A DNA stretch of 64,000 nt from Oligoflexia bacterium (GTDB lineage Bacteria > Bdellovibrionota > Bdellovibrionia > JABDDW01). Below, in pieces: positions 9,411 to 17,869 of this stretch. The notes below the pieces were generated by a model, which had not been told where the DNA came from, did no database searches, and was given only the letters and a program-made list of their open reading frames with translations. The DNA is taken from contig JADJXN010000002.1 in assembly GCA_016715815.1 (NCBI GenBank), positions 124,001 through 188,000 on the forward strand. The letters run 5' to 3'. The position numbers and the translations under genes are program-made. Numbering within the stretch: position 1 is the stretch's first letter; each line of letters begins with the position of its first letter.

Positions 9411-10382
9411 ATGAGCGATGAAAAATCCGAGCTTACAAAATTTACAAAAATCCCAATAGACGAATTTATTTCAAGCACGGAGCTTGTGGTGGATTTATTT
9501 ATTTTTCTAACTGATTCAAAATTCGTTCAAGTAGCCAAAGCCGGAGACAAAATAGATGTTAACCGCCTTAAAACTTATAAAGATAAAAACGTAACCCATC
9601 TTTTTATAAGAAATGAAGATTACTCAAAATATATTGAGGCCGGACTTAAGGCCTCTCAAAACACCACGGTGTTTTTAAATATTCCACCAGAACACCGTCA
9701 GCACTCTTTAATGAAATCAGCTGAAAGTGTGTTTAAAGAAATTGAGCAACTTGATTTAAACGAGGAAACCTTTCAACAGTCTCAAGAACTAGTCCACAGT
9801 ACTATTTCTTTTTGTTTAAGTGAGCCGGATTTAGCTACAGTATTGTCTCAATTTTCACAGCTAGGTGATAATAAGCTTTATGCTCACTCTATTGCAGTAA
9901 GCACTTTATCCGTTATGATTGGACTTGCACTTGGCTGGAAAAGAATTACCACATTTCAAAAACTTGGTTTAGGCGGGCTTTTACATGATATTGGCTTAAA
10001 AGAACTTCACCCATCTTTACACACAAAACCGCGCGCCCTTATGAGCAATGAAGAAAGAGAGGAGTATCAATCCCACCCGTATTTAGGAATGGAAATGTTA
10101 AAATCCCTTCGCGGCGTACCCGATGATGTCATTGCTGCCGCCTTCCAACACCATGAACACGGAATGGGATTTGGCTTTCCACGCCATTTAAAGCAACACG
10201 CCATAAACCCTTATGCTCAACTAATAGGTCTTGCTAATGAATTTTGTAATTTAACTTTGCCGCATATAAATAATATTCAAAAAACACCACGCGAGGCCAT
10301 TAATTTTATAGAAACAGTTTTAGGCCAACCCTTTTCGGCTCAACCTTTTGAAGTACTAAAATTTCTTATTTTAAAAAAATAA
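9411..10382 (+). CDS. HD-GYP domain protein, partly degenerate
   Basis: The 323-residue cytoplasmic protein begins with a regulatory domain of about 130 residues and ends in an HD-GYP-like domain. The metal motif LLHDIGLKELHP is intact and HHEHG is present. The GYP triplet reads GFGFP (Phe instead of Tyr), and the final conserved metal-ligand region, usually DxFD, reads ANEFCNL with Asn in place of Asp. HD-GYP proteins are c-di-GMP phosphodiesterases that respond to signalling. With these substitutions it may have altered activity or act as a sensor or scaffold. It ends before a strong hairpin at 10397-10420. Confidence 0.85.
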   Translation: MSDEKSELTKFTKIPIDEFISSTELVVDLFIFLTDSKFVQVAKAGDKIDVNRLKTYKDKNVTHLFIRNEDYSKYIEAGLKASQNTTVFLNIPPEHRQHSLMKSAESVFKEIEQLDLNEETFQQSQELVHSTISFCLSEPDLATVLSQFSQLGDNKLYAHSIAVSTLSVMIGLALGWKRITTFQKLGLGGLLHDIGLKELHPSLHTKPRALMSNEEREEYQSHPYLGMEMLKSLRGVPDDVIAAAFQHHEHGMGFGFPRHLKQHAINPYAQLIGLANEFCNLTLPHINNIQKTPREAINFIETVLGQPFSAQPFEVLKFLILKK

Positions 10383-10396
10383 ATGAATAAAAAAGT

Positions 10397-10420
10397 GATG
10401 CCCAGATTTCTCTGGGCATC
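10397..10420. terminator. Bidirectional hairpin between HD-GYP gene and hppA
   Basis: A perfect 10-bp stem (GATGCCCAGA / TCTGGGCATC) encloses a TTTC loop and lies between two convergent genes. Read on the minus strand it is followed by a T-rich run, so it is a good intrinsic terminator for hppA. On the plus strand the trailing T run is poor, so termination of the HD-GYP gene there is less certain. Confidence 0.8.
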
Positions 10421-10450
10421 AAAATATTAGAAACTCTACTTTTAATTAGA

Positions 10451-12937
10451 TTATACTCTGTCTTCCAATGCTGCTTTTGTCGCAGAGTGGTTTTTAGTAC
10501 TTTTTGTACCGCTATTTTTTACAATAGCAACACCAACGCGCATTCCGTAGAAAGAGCGCCATACAAAAAATAAGCCCACAATAAACATTGCGCTTCCAAC
10601 ATATTGGGCCACAGCTTGAGAGCTTACAGCAATTTCAACTGCTAAAAGTCCAAACAGTGTTGTGAATTTAATAATGGGGTTAAGCGCTACACTTGATGTG
10701 TCTTTAAATGGGTCACCTACGGTGTCACCCACGACAGTAGCTGCGTGTAAGTCGGTTCCTTTTTCACGAAGGTCTACTTCAACAACTTTTTTAGCATTAT
10801 CCCAAGCGCCGCCGGCGTTTGCCATAAACATAGCTTGGAACAAACCAAACACAGCTATTGAAATAAGATAGCTTGCAAAAAATGTTGGGTCAAAACATGC
10901 AAATGCCAAAGTGAAAGCAAAAATAACTCCGAAGATGTTGATCATTCCACTTTGAGCATACTCTGTACAAATTTTAACAACTTCTTTTGAAGACTCAACT
11001 GATGCCGCTTTAACTGAGCTATCAAGTTTAATATTCTTTTTAATATACTCAACGGCTCTAAACGCGCCTGTTGTTACAGCTTGGGTTGAAGCACCGGTAA
11101 ACCAATAAATTACGGCTCCTCCGGTAATTAGCCCAAGAAGTACTTTGGCATCTAAAAGATCTAATTTTAAATTTAAAAGTAAAATAATTGAAAAGATCAT
11201 GGTGGTCGCACCAATAACAGCAGTACCAATTAATACTGGTTTTGCAGTTGCCTTAAAGGTGTTACCGGCGGAATCGTTTTCTTCTAAATAATGTTTTCCT
11301 TTTTCAAAATCAGCGGCAAAACCAAAATCTTTTTGAAGTTCTGATTTAATATTTGGCACTTGCTCAATTTGTGAAAGCTCAAATACAGACTGAGCATTGT
11401 CAGTCACTGGGCCATAGCTATCAACAGCAATGGTTACAGGGCCCATTCCTAAAAATCCAAACGCCACAAGACCAAATGCAAATACAGCAGGGTATTGCAT
11501 AATTTGGCCAAGCCCCGTTGCAGAGCTTAAATAAGCTACATACATTAAGCCCACCATAACAATGCCCTTCCAAAATGCGCTGAAGTTTCCAGCTACAAAG
11601 CCAGAAAGAATAACTAGTGAAGAACCGCCCTCGCGGCCAGAGCTTACAACCTCTGCAACGTGTTTTGATTTTGCAGATGTAAATACTTTTGTTAGCTCAG
11701 GAATAATAGCTGCAGCTAAAGTACCACAGCTAATAATGGTAGAAAGTTTCCACCATACGGAGCCATCGCCCAAATCAGGGATCATGACATAGCTTACGGC
11801 GTAGGTTACTAAAATTGAAACCACTGATGTGACCCATACAAGGGATGTGAGTGGTGCTTCAAAATCAAAATGATCTTTGTTGCCATACATGCCTTTTGAA
11901 ACAACACCATTAAGCCAGTAGGAAATAATAGATGTAATAACCATCAATACGCGCATTACAAAAATCCAAACAATTAATTTTGCCTGAATCTCTATACCGT
12001 TTGGCATAAGGCTTAATTTGCCATCGCCTCCAAGAGCCATTCCTGTTGCAAGAGTAATAAAGCTAATTAATGCAACCCCTGTTACGCCGTAAGTTTCAAA
12101 ACCATCGGCGGTGGGCCCAACAGAATCACCAGCGTTGTCACCAGTACAATCAGCAATAACTCCGGGGTTACGGGCATCGTCTTCCTTAATGTTAAAAACA
12201 ATTTTCATTAAGTCTGAGCCGATATCTGCAATTTTTGTAAATATACCACCGCAAATACGAAGCACTGATGCACCTAAAGATTCACCAATGGCAAAACCAA
12301 TAAAGCAAGCGCCGGCGTTCTCTGGTGCAACAAAAAGAAGAATAAAAAGCATCATTAAAAGCTCAACACAAATTAAAACCACACCAATGGACATCCCCGC
12401 TTTAAGAGGAATATCCATAACTGGGTAGGGTTTTGCTTTTAAAGAAGCAAATGCTGTGCGGCTGTTGGCGTAGGTATTAATTCTAATTCCAAACCAGGCT
12501 ACGGCAAAAGAGCCAAGAACGCCTAACACTGACCACATTAAAATAACAAGTACTCTTGAAAGCTCCATGTGCTGTAGGCCAAAGAAGTAATAAAAAATAG
12601 CAGCACCTATGAGTACTTCTAAAATAATTAAAAATCTGCCCTGAGTAAGAAGATATGTTTTGCATGTTTCATAAATAAGGCTTGAAACATCTAGCATTGA
12701 TTTATGTGCCGGCAATTTTTTAATACTCATTGATTCAATAAGTCCAAAAATAATTCCCAAAGCTGCCACAACCATTCCAATTCCAAGAAGTGTTGTTCCA
12801 GCAACTTGGTTGCCAAAAATGGTGTAGTTAACGGCAAGGGTTGGAATTTTTAATTCCGCCTCACTGGCCATTGTTGTTGATGCCGCCATAAAAACAGGGG
12901 CAAAAAATAATAGTCTTCTAATGAGTTGAGCCAACAT
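10451..12937 (-). CDS. hppA: Membrane-bound ion-translocating pyrophosphatase, divergent clade
   Basis: The 828-residue protein has about 16 membrane helices and M-PPase catalytic blocks. These are KIADIGSDLMK, EDDARNPGVIADCTGDNAGD and GGAWDNAKK, followed by GDTVGDPFKDTSS. Such pumps couple PPi hydrolysis to H+ and/or Na+ export. It is longer than typical bacterial enzymes, and the canonical VGDxVGD(x)AGMGADLFESY stretch reads GDSVGPTADGFETYG; the usual GNTTAA region near the K+-selectivity site is replaced. It therefore belongs to a divergent branch whose ion and K+ dependence cannot be assigned from sequence. The GAGGAAGG ribosome site is well placed. An apparent signal-like N-terminus precedes the first helix. 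It lies next to the flagellar stator genes but is separated from them by about 120 bp. Confidence 0.93.
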   Translation of the reverse strand: MLAQLIRRLLFFAPVFMAASTTMASEAELKIPTLAVNYTIFGNQVAGTTLLGIGMVVAALGIIFGLIESMSIKKLPAHKSMLDVSSLIYETCKTYLLTQGRFLIILEVLIGAAIFYYFFGLQHMELSRVLVILMWSVLGVLGSFAVAWFGIRINTYANSRTAFASLKAKPYPVMDIPLKAGMSIGVVLICVELLMMLFILLFVAPENAGACFIGFAIGESLGASVLRICGGIFTKIADIGSDLMKIVFNIKEDDARNPGVIADCTGDNAGDSVGPTADGFETYGVTGVALISFITLATGMALGGDGKLSLMPNGIEIQAKLIVWIFVMRVLMVITSIISYWLNGVVSKGMYGNKDHFDFEAPLTSLVWVTSVVSILVTYAVSYVMIPDLGDGSVWWKLSTIISCGTLAAAIIPELTKVFTSAKSKHVAEVVSSGREGGSSLVILSGFVAGNFSAFWKGIVMVGLMYVAYLSSATGLGQIMQYPAVFAFGLVAFGFLGMGPVTIAVDSYGPVTDNAQSVFELSQIEQVPNIKSELQKDFGFAADFEKGKHYLEENDSAGNTFKATAKPVLIGTAVIGATTMIFSIILLLNLKLDLLDAKVLLGLITGGAVIYWFTGASTQAVTTGAFRAVEYIKKNIKLDSSVKAASVESSKEVVKICTEYAQSGMINIFGVIFAFTLAFACFDPTFFASYLISIAVFGLFQAMFMANAGGAWDNAKKVVEVDLREKGTDLHAATVVGDTVGDPFKDTSSVALNPIIKFTTLFGLLAVEIAVSSQAVAQYVGSAMFIVGLFFVWRSFYGMRVGVAIVKNSGTKSTKNHSATKAALEDRV

Positions 12938-13056
12938 AAACCTTCCTCTTTTTAGTGTTTGTTAAGTTTTTTAGACTAGACAGTTTTAAGAACCAGACGC
13001 TTTAAAGTCAACAACTCAAAAAGGCGTTAGTCGGTTTTTGATAAGGCGATGCGTTA

Positions 13057-13806
13057 TTATTTTAAAGCCTCTTTCTCATTTGTCACCACAAGAATGTCTA
13101 TGCGGCGGTTTTTGGCTCTATTTTGAGGGGTATCATTGGCCACTAAAGGCCTCTGGTCGGCATAACCTACAGCGATTAGTTTTTGAGGTAGGTAGCGATG
13201 AATTGTTTGAAAGTATCTCACTATTGTTGATGCTCTGGTTGAAGAAAGTTCCCAGTTGCTGGGGAACCTAACATTTCTAATAGGCTCATTATCAGTATGG
13301 CCTTCAACAATTAAAACTCGATTTGATTTTTTTAACACCTCGGCTACTTTATTTAATACTGGAAGGGCCTCTTCTCTGACTAATGCCTCACCTGGGTCAA
13401 AAAAACTTGAAGCATGAAGGCTTACAGCAACTCCTGCGTTTTCTACCCTAAATTCTAAAAACTGCTCAATTTCTTCCTCACTCATCATCGCTTCAATTTG
13501 GCTTTTAATAAAATCTTTCATTTCCTCAGCACCCGCTCCCTCTCTTGGCACAACATCAATGGGGTTGGGGATAATATCATCAGCATCACGACGGTCTACA
13601 AAACGGCCAATGAGACCGCCAAAATCAACATAGCTTCTAAATGCTTTTTGCACAGATTTTTGAAATTCTTGTGCTTTAGCAGCATCTGTTTGAGACATTG
13701 CAAATAACGCTGTAAAGGTTGCAAAAAGTAAAGTTACAAAGTCGGCGTAAGAAACAAGCCAGCGCTCGTGGTTTTCATGTTCTTCATGGTGCTTTTTTTT
13801 AGCCAT
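13057..13806 (-). CDS. motB: Flagellar stator protein MotB
   Basis: The 249-residue protein has a basic, His-rich N-terminus, a single membrane helix with the ion-carrying Asp22 (SYADFVTLLFATFTALFAMS), a linker/plug region and an OmpA-like peptidoglycan-binding domain (VEGHTDNEPIRN, then NWELSSTRASTIVRYF). Together with MotA it forms the torque-generating ion channel. It starts 2 bp after motA on the same strand. The helix sequence looks like the H+ type, but ion preference is not certain from this alone. Confidence 0.95.
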   Translation of the reverse strand: MAKKKHHEEHENHERWLVSYADFVTLLFATFTALFAMSQTDAAKAQEFQKSVQKAFRSYVDFGGLIGRFVDRRDADDIIPNPIDVVPREGAGAEEMKDFIKSQIEAMMSEEEIEQFLEFRVENAGVAVSLHASSFFDPGEALVREEALPVLNKVAEVLKKSNRVLIVEGHTDNEPIRNVRFPSNWELSSTRASTIVRYFQTIHRYLPQKLIAVGYADQRPLVANDTPQNRAKNRRIDILVVTNEKEALK

Positions 13807-13808
13807 AA

Positions 13809-14585
13809 TTAAACGCTCTCAGCCCCTTTATCTTTTTTATCTCCATGGGTGTAGGAGCGCAGCTTTTCTTCAATAATAAATGGGTTCATACCACTTACAA
13901 TTCCAATGGCACCGGCTAAAATCATCTCCTTCATGTGGGCTTGAGCTTTTACCTTTCTGGCAATTCTTTTTCCAAAGGGTAAAAATATTAAGTTAGCCGC
14001 ACCCACACCATAAACTGTGGCCACGAACGCTACCGCAATACCGGCTCCGAGTTTTGTTGGGTCAGCTAAGTTTTTCATAACGTGAATAAGTCCTAACACC
14101 GCACCAATAATTCCAATTGTAGGCGCATATCCACCGGCAGTTTCCCAAACTTTGCCGCCAGCATTGTAATGCTCTTCTTCTAGGAAAATTTCACTCTCAA
14201 AAATATCTTTAATGGTGTTTGGGTCAACACCGTCAATAACAAACCTAAAAATGGTTTGCATGTAGGGGTTTGAAAACTGCCCCAACCTTTTCTCTAAAGC
14301 TAAAATTGATTCTTTTCTTGCAATTTGTGCGGCCTCAATAAGTTCTTTAATTACCTTTTCAACGTCTTGGCCCTTAGGGTTCATAAAAATGAGTTTTAAT
14401 AATTTAAGTGCGGTTTTAATTTCAGGAACTGGGTGACTTAAAAGTGTAGCGCCTATGGTACCACCAAAAACGATGAAGGCAGCCGTGATTTGAAGAATAT
14501 CACCAACATGGCCCCCCTCTAAAACTTGGCCAACTAAAATTCCACCAATGCCAACTATTAAGCCAACAAGTGCTAAAATATCCAC
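13809..14585 (-). CDS. motA: Flagellar stator protein MotA
   Basis: The 258-residue protein has four membrane segments, a cytoplasmic loop between helices 2 and 3 (charged residues around EALIEAAQIARKESILALEKRLG), and the conserved GGYAPTIGIIGAVLGLIHVM and VAFVATVYGVGAANLIFLP helices. The start is GTG and shares one base with the FlbD stop (TAGTG); its ribosome site GGAGG lies inside the end of flbD. The order flbD-motA-motB is a known flagellar arrangement in spirochaetes, clostridia and delta-proteobacteria. Confidence 0.95.
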   Translation of the reverse strand: MDILALVGLIVGIGGILVGQVLEGGHVGDILQITAAFIVFGGTIGATLLSHPVPEIKTALKLLKLIFMNPKGQDVEKVIKELIEAAQIARKESILALEKRLGQFSNPYMQTIFRFVIDGVDPNTIKDIFESEIFLEEEHYNAGGKVWETAGGYAPTIGIIGAVLGLIHVMKNLADPTKLGAGIAVAFVATVYGVGAANLIFLPFGKRIARKVKAQAHMKEMILAGAIGIVSGMNPFIIEEKLRSYTHGDKKDKGAESV

Positions 14586-14761
14586 TAACCGCCTCCGTGG
14601 TGTTTTTGAATTTTTTGAATCAGCTCTGTCAGCGGTGTGCGCAGAAGAAGTTTTTCATTGTCTCTCATGGTCACAACAGTGTCAGGAGTTGCTTCGAGAA
14701 ATTTAATTAAATTTGGGTTAATCCAAATTTTTTGTCCGTTTACACGCTCTACTTCAATCAT
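14585..14761 (-). CDS. flbD: FlbD-family small flagellar protein
   Basis: A 58-residue ORF reads MIEVERVNGQKIWINPNLIK and continues with the diagnostic EATPDTVVTMRDNEKLLL block of the FlbD/DUF2318-like flagellar small-protein family (distinct from the Caulobacter sigma54 activator FlbD). Its stop overlaps the motA GTG start, so translation is coupled. The function of this family is not well defined; it is consistently found just upstream of motA. The ATG is preceded by an AT-rich region of about 120 bp shared with the divergent PAP2 gene, which must hold both promoters. Confidence 0.88.
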   Translation of the reverse strand: MIEVERVNGQKIWINPNLIKFLEATPDTVVTMRDNEKLLLRTPLTELIQKIQKHHGGG

Positions 14762-14902
14762 GAATTAATTGTGACATAATCATTAACAAATCTGTAGCCT
14801 TAGCTTTTAGATCTAGACCTTGGTGCCTGCGCTTAAATTCAAGCCGCGCCGCATTCCAAAAAACCGACTGCACACTTTTTAAAATTGGGGCAGAATTGGA
14901 AC

Positions 14903-15472
14903 ATGCAATATTTTAAAAACCTGGATCAAAATCTCTTTGAACTTATCAACCAACGCTGGGTAAATTCTTTTTTTGACCACCTTATGCCCTTTGTTACTGA
15001 GTATAAAAATACCTGGTGGGTTGTTTTGTTTTTGGCGTTTGTTTGGGTTTTGGCTCAAAAGAAAAAAGCCTTTATTGCCATCTTACAAGCCATCCTACTC
15101 ATTGCCATTACAGATAGTTTTAATTCCAAAATAATTAAACCCATAATTGAAAGGCCAAGGCCTGAGCAAAGCTTAGGCCCGCAAAATGTGCGGCTTTTAA
15201 CTCACCACCATAGTGGGCACAGCTTTCCCTCAACTCATGCTACAAATAGCTTTGCCGTTGCTACTTTGGTCATGCGCACATCTTTTGTGGCAGGCCTTGT
15301 GGCTCTACCAATTGCAGCACTTATTGCCTACAGCCGAGTTTATGTTGGCGTTCATTTCCCTTCTGATGTTGTAGCAGGAATGTTTTTAGGTTTTGTGATA
15401 GCTCATCTTTATTGGCATTTACTAAATGTGGCGAGGGTGTTTTTTGGTAAACGCCGGGCACGCAGGCGTTAG
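14903..15472 (+). CDS. PAP2 family membrane phosphatase
   Basis: A protein of about 189 residues with five or six membrane segments and all three PAP2 phosphatase motifs: KPIIERPRP (the KX6RP block), SFPSTHATNSF (PSGH-like, with Thr before His) and SRVYVGVHFPSDVVAG (SRX5HX3D). Relatives dephosphorylate undecaprenyl pyrophosphate, phosphatidylglycerol phosphate or lipid A in the periplasm. Substrate is unknown. An in-frame TTG at 14885 is possible; I prefer ATG 14903. It runs convergently into the Fur-family gene, overlapping it by 4 bp. Confidence 0.87.
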   Translation: MQYFKNLDQNLFELINQRWVNSFFDHLMPFVTEYKNTWWVVLFLAFVWVLAQKKKAFIAILQAILLIAITDSFNSKIIKPIIERPRPEQSLGPQNVRLLTHHHSGHSFPSTHATNSFAVATLVMRTSFVAGLVALPIAALIAYSRVYVGVHFPSDVVAGMFLGFVIAHLYWHLLNVARVFFGKRRARRR

Positions 15473-15909
15473 TTTTTTTTACAGGTTTTGCATTTACCAA
15501 CAAGTTCCATGACGTGGTCTTCTAGGTAAAAACCATATTTTGTGGCAATTTCTCTTTGAAGTATTTCAATGGTGTTATCTTTAAACTCAATAATTTTATT
15601 GCATACAGAGCATATTAGGTGGTCATGGTGATCTTTATTCCATTTTACTTCAAAATGAGCCTGCCCCTCTTGCAAAAGACTTTGCTGAATAAGATTGGCC
15701 TTAACTAAAACCGGCAAAACTCTATAAACAGTGGCTCGGGAGACTTGTAAATTTTTCTTTTTAATTTTCTCTAAAACTTCTTCTGAATTAAAGTGCGTTT
15801 TTAAAGACATCACTAAAGAAAACAGCTGCCTGCGCTCTTGCGTCATGCGCATTTTATTAAGCTTTAAATGCTCTTCAAAGGTTTTAAGTGCTTCTTTCAT
15901 AATAGACAT
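15469..15909 (-). CDS. fur: Fur-family metalloregulator
   Basis: A protein of about 146 residues with the Fur winged-helix (RMTQERRQLFSLVMSLKTHFNSEEVLEKI, recognition helix VSRATVYRVLPVLV) and the metal-binding dimerisation domain. The zinc site is shown by two CxxC pairs, CSVC and the C-terminal CKTC, and HHDHLIC gives the sensory ligands. I chose ATG 15909 because an AAGG site lies about 10 bp upstream; TTG 15915 and ATG 15900 are alternatives. It is divergent from the FTR1 iron permease across a perfect palindrome, so Fe-responsive Fur is the likeliest subtype; Zur or PerR cannot be excluded. Confidence 0.88.
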   Translation of the reverse strand: MSIMKEALKTFEEHLKLNKMRMTQERRQLFSLVMSLKTHFNSEEVLEKIKKKNLQVSRATVYRVLPVLVKANLIQQSLLQEGQAHFEVKWNKDHHDHLICSVCNKIIEFKDNTIEILQREIATKYGFYLEDHVMELVGKCKTCKKN

Positions 15910-15921
15910 TGACAATACACC

Positions 15922-15944
15922 TTATTGAGACTAAATCTCAATAA
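15922..15944. promoter_or_regulatory. Fur-box-like operator between fur and the iron permease
   Basis: A perfect inverted repeat, TTATTGAGA-n5-TCTCAATAA, fills the 40-bp divergent intergenic space. Its TTGAGA-n5-TCTCAA core has the same spacing as proteobacterial Fur boxes of the TTGAGAATnATTCTCAA type. It overlaps the ribosome-site region of fur and ends 5 bp before the permease ATG, so a bound regulator would block both genes. This supports autoregulation and Fe repression, by inference. Confidence 0.82.
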
Positions 15945-15949
15945 AAATT

Positions 15950-17869
15950 ATGAATATTTTTGTTTCACTCCTCTTTGCCTCATTCATCGCGTTTTCTGCG
16001 CCCACCTCATCGCGCACGGTTGTGCATATTTTAGATTATGTTGGCGGGGACTACCCAGGTGCCGTTGAAAATGGGAAAATAATTAACCCCGCCGAATATG
16101 ATGAGCAACTTGAGCTTTTAAGCCAGGCAAAAAAAATTATACTCAGCTCTGATGACTTACAAAAAAACCAAGAACTGCTAAATGGCCTTCAAAAACTTGA
16201 AACACTTATTAAAAAGCTTCGCCCCAATGACGAAGTCTTTACGCTCAGCCAATCTTTGAAGGAAAAAATAATTTTAATATCAAATATTCCCATTGCTCCT
16301 AAAACTTGGCCCTCACTTAAAGTAGGAAAGAAAGTTTATGAAACAAACTGTGCCAGCTGCCACGGCTCTCTTGGCTATGGAGATGGTCCCGGCGCAAAAG
16401 GCCTTAACCCACCGGCTGCCAACTTTCACGCAAAAGATAGAAATACGTTTTTATCTCCTTTAAGAGTTTTTAACACCGCAAAAATTGGCATTGAAGGCAC
16501 TGCCATGGCGGGCTTTGACAACTTAAACGACGAGGAGCTGTGGGCAGTTAGCTTTTATATTTTTTCTTTAAAGCATGACAAGGCCACCGCACCTAATGAT
16601 TCTTCTTGGCAAAAATATTTGTCTCTTAGTGAGATTTCAAATCTTTCAGACCCAGAGCTTTTAAAAAAACTTCAAGCACTTTCCCCTGCTAATAGTGAGC
16701 AGAGTGCAGCCATAGTTGCCTCAATCAGAAAACATAGTGAGGGCGGTAATAGTCATGATAAATTTATTAACTTTGCTATAACAAGCCTTGATGACGCATT
16801 GATGGATTATAAAAATAATAACCTGCAAGCCGCACAAAACAAAGCTCTCAGTGCTTATCTTGAAGGGGTTGAGCCTATTGAGCCAAAATTAAAAGCCAAA
16901 AACCCTCAGCTTTTAAGACAAATTGAAAATGAAATGCTCACGGTTCGTCAAAAAATGACAGCAAAGCAACCTGTGCAAAATGTAGAAGCACAAATTCACA
17001 ACGCACAAACAACGCTTAAACAAATTCAAGATTTTTTTGAAAAAGATGGTGTTGTCTCACCCTGGTTTAGTTATTTTCTTTCTTTATCTATTATTTTACG
17101 CGAAGCTCTTGAGTCCCTTCTTGTTATAATTACCCTTTTAGGCGTTTTAAGAGCTACTGGCTCAAAAATTGGAGAAAAGTGGTTACACTCTGGTTGGATC
17201 TTGGCCCTTGCAGCAGGTACTGCTTTGTGGTTTTTCTCTGGTTGGATAATAAATTTAAGTGGCGCAAGCCGTGAATTATTAGAGGGGGCCATTTCTTTAC
17301 TAGCCGTTGGAATTTTAGTTTACATAGGTTTTTGGCTACATAGCAAAACTGAAATTACAAAATGGAATAGTTTTATTAAAAAGCAAATTGAATCTGCCCT
17401 TTCTGCAAAAAGTCTTATAGGACTAGCCTTAATTTCTTTTGTGGCAGTGGCCAGAGAAGCCATAGAAGTAGTTTTATTTTTAAGAACAATTTTAATTGAT
17501 GCAGATAAAAGTTTGGCCGCACAAAATGCCGTTTATGCGGGCATGTTTTCTTCGGTGTTTTTTGTAGCACTTATGGCATGGCTGCTTTTAAAGTACTCAA
17601 CAAAAGTTCCTGTTAGACAACTTTTTATTTACTCCTCAGCTATTATTGGCGCCCTTGCATTTGTTCTCACAGGAAAAGCTCTGCATAGCCTTCAAGAGGC
17701 GGGAAGTGTTTCAATAACACCCTTGCCGTTTGAGTTTTTAAGAATAGATCTTTTAGGCCTTTACCCCACTTTGGAAAGTATAGGGGCCCAACTTGCACTT
17801 TTAACCCTTGTTCTGTTTTTGTGGAATTTAGGAAAAAAACCTGCCAGCAATACTTTGGCTGTAAATTAA
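15950..17869 (+). CDS. FTR1-family iron permease fused to c-type cytochrome domain
   Basis: The 639-residue protein begins with a short signal peptide (MNIFVSLLFASFIAFSAP). A periplasmic half carries a haem c motif CASCH (residues 134-138) and a helical segment. The C-terminal half has seven or so membrane helices with the two FTR1 iron-binding motifs REALE (from R384) and REAIE (from R502). This fusion is known in several proteobacterial groups and probably couples Fe(II) oxidation by the cytochrome to Fe(III) import. The ATG lies only 5 bp after the operator palindrome and no Shine-Dalgarno is visible, so the message may be leaderless. Divergent from a Fur-family gene; iron repression is likely. 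Confidence 0.92.
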   Translation: MNIFVSLLFASFIAFSAPTSSRTVVHILDYVGGDYPGAVENGKIINPAEYDEQLELLSQAKKIILSSDDLQKNQELLNGLQKLETLIKKLRPNDEVFTLSQSLKEKIILISNIPIAPKTWPSLKVGKKVYETNCASCHGSLGYGDGPGAKGLNPPAANFHAKDRNTFLSPLRVFNTAKIGIEGTAMAGFDNLNDEELWAVSFYIFSLKHDKATAPNDSSWQKYLSLSEISNLSDPELLKKLQALSPANSEQSAAIVASIRKHSEGGNSHDKFINFAITSLDDALMDYKNNNLQAAQNKALSAYLEGVEPIEPKLKAKNPQLLRQIENEMLTVRQKMTAKQPVQNVEAQIHNAQTTLKQIQDFFEKDGVVSPWFSYFLSLSIILREALESLLVIITLLGVLRATGSKIGEKWLHSGWILALAAGTALWFFSGWIINLSGASRELLEGAISLLAVGILVYIGFWLHSKTEITKWNSFIKKQIESALSAKSLIGLALISFVAVAREAIEVVLFLRTILIDADKSLAAQNAVYAGMFSSVFFVALMAWLLLKYSTKVPVRQLFIYSSAIIGALAFVLTGKALHSLQEAGSVSITPLPFEFLRIDLLGLYPTLESIGAQLALLTLVLFLWNLGKKPASNTLAVN

